DNA of 64,000 bases from Acytostelium subglobosum LB1 (taxonomy: Eukaryota > Evosea > Eumycetozoa > Acytosteliales > Acytosteliaceae), in contig NW_012236527.1 of the NCBI RefSeq assembly GCF_000787575.1, forward strand, positions 868,001 to 932,000, written 5' to 3'. This document shows, piece after piece, positions 61,220-64,000 of the stretch (the first letter of the stretch is position 1; the number at the start of each line of letters is the position of its first letter). Both the position numbers and the translations under genes were made by a program. The notes beneath the pieces were generated by a model. It was not told the DNA's origin. It did not search any database and worked only from the letters and a program-made list of their open reading frames with translations.

Positions 61220-61867
61220 GGTCGTGTCACCAAGGCTCTCTTGGTGGGTTTGTCATATTACAACACAGTTGAACAACCCAGTCAAGGCATCGAGTTTCAA
61301 ATCCAAGAACATGCTCGCGCGCTGGTCCAAGGTGGATATGTCTTGCCACAGAACATCAGAATGCTCACAGAGGCCTTGACAGAAGTCTCCAACGATGGAA
61401 CATATGTCAACGGACCATCATGGCTGTGCATCAAGAATGAGATCATCAACTGGTTGGTGGCAGGCGCACAGGCTGGTGACACACTCTACTTTGAGTTCCT
61501 CGGTCGTGGCTTCTCGAGCGACACCTACCCATTTGGATTGGTCACCATGAACAAAGACTTCACTGCAGCCGACCACACCAATTTGACCATCGATGACTTC
61601 AAGTTCTGCTTCTCCTCACTGGCCGCTGGCGTCAACCTCACATTGTTGGTGGACTGCTCATACTCATCGGAAATGGTGTCAACATGGTCACAAGGTATCC
61701 TGTCCCAGACCTCAGGACTGTTTGCCTCATCGCCATACAACATACTCCCACCATCCACTCAACAATCGATTGGACTTACACCAATGGTCACTCGCATCCT
61801 CAAAGAGAGTGGATCAACTCAGTTGACTTATAATCAGATCATCGCACAAGCTCAAGCTGAGAAGTAA
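61220..61867 (+). other. Caspase-like domain without catalytic His and Cys
   Basis: Within the fusion gene above. TKALLVGLSYYNT is the first strand of the caspase-hemoglobinase fold, and AGDTLYFEF precedes the place of the catalytic His. The usual GHG is LGRG (His to Arg), and the usual D(S/C)CHSG is DCSYSS, so the nucleophile Cys position reads Ser. As read it can only be a pseudo-enzyme. The neighbouring copy at 62754 keeps both residues. Confidence 0.7.
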
Positions 61868-62623
61868 ATTCGTGGAACACCGACGTTGCTCAATGGTGGA
61901 GACAAAGTGTTCTTGAGTAATACATCAACACTACAGATCCATCAACATCAATCAACATCTGGCGACGAGTACCAATACCGTTTCACGACCGACACCAACA
62001 CTGCATACCCATGGATGAACATTCAACCTCGTTGGAACGTTTGGGCATCAGACTGTGGAGTTGGAGTGCCATTGTACCAGTTCTCTGATGACACTGATCA
62101 AGATGGTGATGAACCAACCAGATACTTTTTGTCACTGAACAAACATGAACCTGATTGGACATTGATTGGAGTAGTCGGTCATGTGTCACCAGTCCCGGAA
62201 ACCTGGTGCAACAAACCAATCCATCGATATAGTTGCAAGTCATCAGTCAACAACACCAATCTATTTGCATTTGATTCAGAGGCACCTCTCGCTCATGATA
62301 ATGGCAATCAAGTATGGGTGGACAATGATGTTGTGTTCTATGTCATCGATCCTGTCCATTTGGAGAAGGAGAAACCGATTGAATATCCAATTGCGAGGAT
62401 CACCTCAATGATGGGATATTGCGATGATGATAATGATGATAGCTTAGATGGTGCTGGAGCTCAACAACATGGCGATTCAGTGAATGAGACAGAGTCTATA
62501 GTAGTTGGAACCGTTTCAAACAACAACAACAACAATACCATATCGCATCAGGACAAGATTGATCAACTCCAAATAGAACTTGATGAGTTGAAGAGGTCGC
62601 TGATGAAGGCAAAGAATCAATAA
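61868..62623 (+). other. In-frame C-terminal extension after the TAA
   Basis: The frame continues without further stops for about 250 codons directly after the TAA, in the same frame as the caspase-like domain and without its own early ATG. It encodes a Trp/Tyr-rich globular segment (GGDKVFLSNTSTLQIHQHQS, WMNIQPRWNVWASDCGVG), then an acidic linker and a Leu-heptad coil (KIDQLQIELDELKRSLM). This suggests the stop is secondary, or that the segment is read by read-through. Domain not recognised. Confidence 0.6.
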
Positions 62624-62753
62624 TAAATCTATCCCCAGTCCAACATGTTGCAAGCACAAGCAAGACCAGAGCGCTTCTTGGAGATACACAAGAATCATTC
62701 AATCAATCACTTATTCAATATTAGATTGTTATTTATACATTTATTTGATAATA
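62624..62753. other. Convergent 3' spacer
   Basis: Short AT-rich spacer with AATAAA (near 62621-62630, overlapping the stop region) between the two ILEI-caspase genes, which converge tail to tail. Confidence 0.4.
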
Positions 62754-64000
62754 CTATTCTATCCTGTCTTGGTTTTTGTTGATAGGGTTTGGAATGTGGA
62801 CTGGGGCAAGGAAGAAACTCCATCCATCGCGGCCCTGGAATGGTATCAGGTGTGGTTGACCAAAGATGTAGATTTCATCTTCACCTTCGATCACAATCGG
62901 TTCGTTATTATTCTCCTGGAATGGTATACTAAGGTGTTGCACTGTAGTATTGTAGTTAAATTGTGGATTGAGAAGGGGGCCATTCAGATAGGCAATGGGC
63001 TCAATTGTTGTCAAGGAATTGGCTTGGCATACTGGAAGGCCGAAACAAGGTTGGAACTGAGCATTGTTGTCAAAGAACAATCCAGCGTTACAGGAATTGA
63101 TCAAGACTGTATTGTTGATGCTAGGATCCAAGGTGATGAGTTGTTGGACTTCAGTTCCGAACATGGGTCTGTCCAAGAGCTCAAATGCGTATTGGCCATG
63201 ATTATCTGCACCGTGACAAAGGAAGAAGGTGTAGTTGACATCACCAGTCCTCTGATAGAGACTCCTAGAGTTCAACTCTCTATTCACATTGACTGACAAA
63301 GGCATCTGATCAGTGGTGGTAGTTTCTTCTTCAATCAGCTGGGTGACTCTAACATAAACGACGAGGTCGTTTCGTTCCTGCATCAATGATAGTGCGACTG
63401 CATTCAGGTAGTGATAGATGCCTGTCACATGGTTGGTTAACACATCGGCTGCACCTGCGAGCACGTCCTCGCCAGTCCCCAGGTATTGGAGTCCAATGAT
63501 AAGTGCTCTGAGAGTGATGACAGTGATTCCAGACATGGGCGGGGTCAAGGCACCAGCACTCGAAACTAAGTTTGTAAGCATTTTGGGGGAGAATCCATGG
63601 ACCCTGTTTGGACTGCTATCCCCACTCAAGTATAGGAGCTGATTGCGGAAGACGTCCACTTGGAATTGGGTTGGCGATGGAGGTTGAGTGGTGGGTGGTA
63701 GAGCACCGGTCGGTATCATAGTGGAGTTGGAAACAACTGAAGGTTGTTCATCTTTGGAGATAACCTCGTGACCAGTACCAATTCCACTACCCTTGGTGCC
63801 GGTGGCGAAGTAGTATGGCGATACAGCCTTCATTGCTTCTTTGAACATTGAGAGTCCAAGCATGATAAATGCCTCACACAACTTCTCGGTCAACTCTAGC
63901 TGGTTGGTGATGGAGATGATCACCACTGCTCCGACTGGGAGATTGTAGATAAGATCGTAGAAGTTGTCTCCAGTTCCAGTGACCTTGAATGACTTGACCT
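62754..64000 (-). CDS. ILEI-repeat/caspase-like protein, catalytic dyad intact (5' end beyond window)
   Basis: The frame is open from the right edge to the stop at 62754, so the Met at 63926 is internal. Residues before it (FKVTGTGDNFYDLIYNLPVG) and after it (AVVIISITNQLELTEKLCEAF ... YYFATGTKGSGIGTGHEV) form one ILEI/FAM3-like repeat. A Pro/Thr linker leads into a C14 caspase-like domain: ITLRALIIGLQYLGTG, YTFFLCHGAD (catalytic His in CHG) and TVLINSCNAG (catalytic Cys in NSCNAG). This is the order expected for metacaspases and CHAT-type peptidases. The C-terminus has no obvious domain. Single exon here. Peptidase activity is inferred from residues; substrate unknown. Confidence 0.82.
   Translation of the reverse strand, partial: VKSFKVTGTGDNFYDLIYNLPVGAVVIISITNQLELTEKLCEAFIMLGLSMFKEAMKAVSPYYFATGTKGSGIGTGHEVISKDEQPSVVSNSTMIPTGALPPTTQPPSPTQFQVDVFRNQLLYLSGDSSPNRVHGFSPKMLTNLVSSAGALTPPMSGITVITLRALIIGLQYLGTGEDVLAGAADVLTNHVTGIYHYLNAVALSLMQERNDLVVYVRVTQLIEEETTTTDQMPLSVNVNRELNSRSLYQRTGDVNYTFFLCHGADNHGQYAFELLDRPMFGTEVQQLITLDPSINNTVLINSCNAGLFFDNNAQFQPCFGLPVCQANSLTTIEPIAYLNGPLLNPQFNYNTTVQHLSIPFQENNNEPIVIEGEDEIYIFGQPHLIPFQGRDGWSFFLAPVHIPNPINKNQDRIE

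Larger units (their letters stand above)
58568..62623 (+). pseudogene. ILEI-repeat/caspase-like fusion gene, frame-disrupted and catalytically degenerate
   Basis: Exon 1 58568-60076, intron 60077-60150 (good GT/AG), exon 2 from 60151. Five ILEI/FAM3-like repeats follow, each with G(P)GLNV-type start, a helix, a (L/C/F)GSK turn and (M/L/A)IGxKG end; starts near 58670, 59150, 59670, 60210 and 60680. Then a C14 caspase-like domain (about 61220-61720: TKALLVGLSYYNT, AGDTLYFEF). The coding signal shifts frame near 60425 and again near 60680, and an in-frame TAA lies at 61865. The dyad is lost (see the separate entry). No signal peptide. Either a recent pseudogene or two homopolymer-type sequence errors plus a true stop. 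Related to the gene at 62754. Confidence 0.7.

Overview
The window looks like nuclear DNA of a dictyostelid social amoeba. Evidence: short introns (about 55-140 bp) with GTA(A/T)GT-like donors and CTAAC-like branch sites, very AT-rich gene-poor gaps full of ATTG/CAAT/ATTC tetranucleotide runs, Asn and Gln homopolymers, an F-box/FNIP-repeat protein, and a complete set of eukaryotic housekeeping genes. The coding sequence is clearly less AT-rich than that of Dictyostelium discoideum, so I would guess another dictyostelid genus; the species cannot be fixed by eye.

Layout. 1-492: 3' end of an orphan gene whose full-length paralogue lies at 41545-43977. 1604-4693: LisH-domain, Gln-rich putative transcription co-regulator. 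5014-8510: NOC3 (ribosome and replication factor). 8560-11157 (minus): MCM5 helicase subunit. 11367-13019 (minus): F-box/FNIP protein. 13128-14777: PIH1-domain protein (R2TP-type). 14841-18123 (minus): lipin phosphatidate phosphatase. 18934-19796: UBC9 SUMO-conjugating enzyme. 20027-22534 (minus): three tandem small Cys-rich single-pass membrane proteins. 23398-37987: a gene of about 14.6 kb for a giant RNF213-like AAA protein (about 4838 aa). 38074-41396: a piggyBac relic, a pseudogene fragment of a GTPase, then the intact AIG1/GIMAP-like GTPase with a Cys/His-rich segment. 45348-47431: ankyrin-repeat protein. 47903-49579: TBC1D22-type Rab GAP. 49771-52657 (minus): P-loop kinase-like/SWIM zinc-finger fusion. 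53181-55316: PDK1-type kinase with a C-terminal PH-like domain. 56032-56301: ribosomal protein eL29. 56653-57978: TFIIIA-like zinc-finger protein. 58068-64000: a cluster of genes and relics that combine ILEI/FAM3-like repeats with a caspase-like (C14) domain.

The left and middle parts are mostly single-copy housekeeping genes. Three blocks look accessory and lineage-specific: (a) the tandem Cys-rich membrane proteins; (b) the RNF213-like giant beside a GIMAP-like GTPase and its broken copy, which resembles a cell-autonomous defence neighbourhood; (c) the ILEI-caspase cluster, with one copy that keeps the His/Cys dyad (running off the right edge), one copy that has lost both residues and shows frame disruptions, and one short remnant. 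Blocks (b) and (c) are the best candidates for undescribed biology.

Exon boundaries were read by hand from GT/AG sites, reading phase and protein continuity; no alignment, database search or expression data were available. Family names rest on remembered family motifs.
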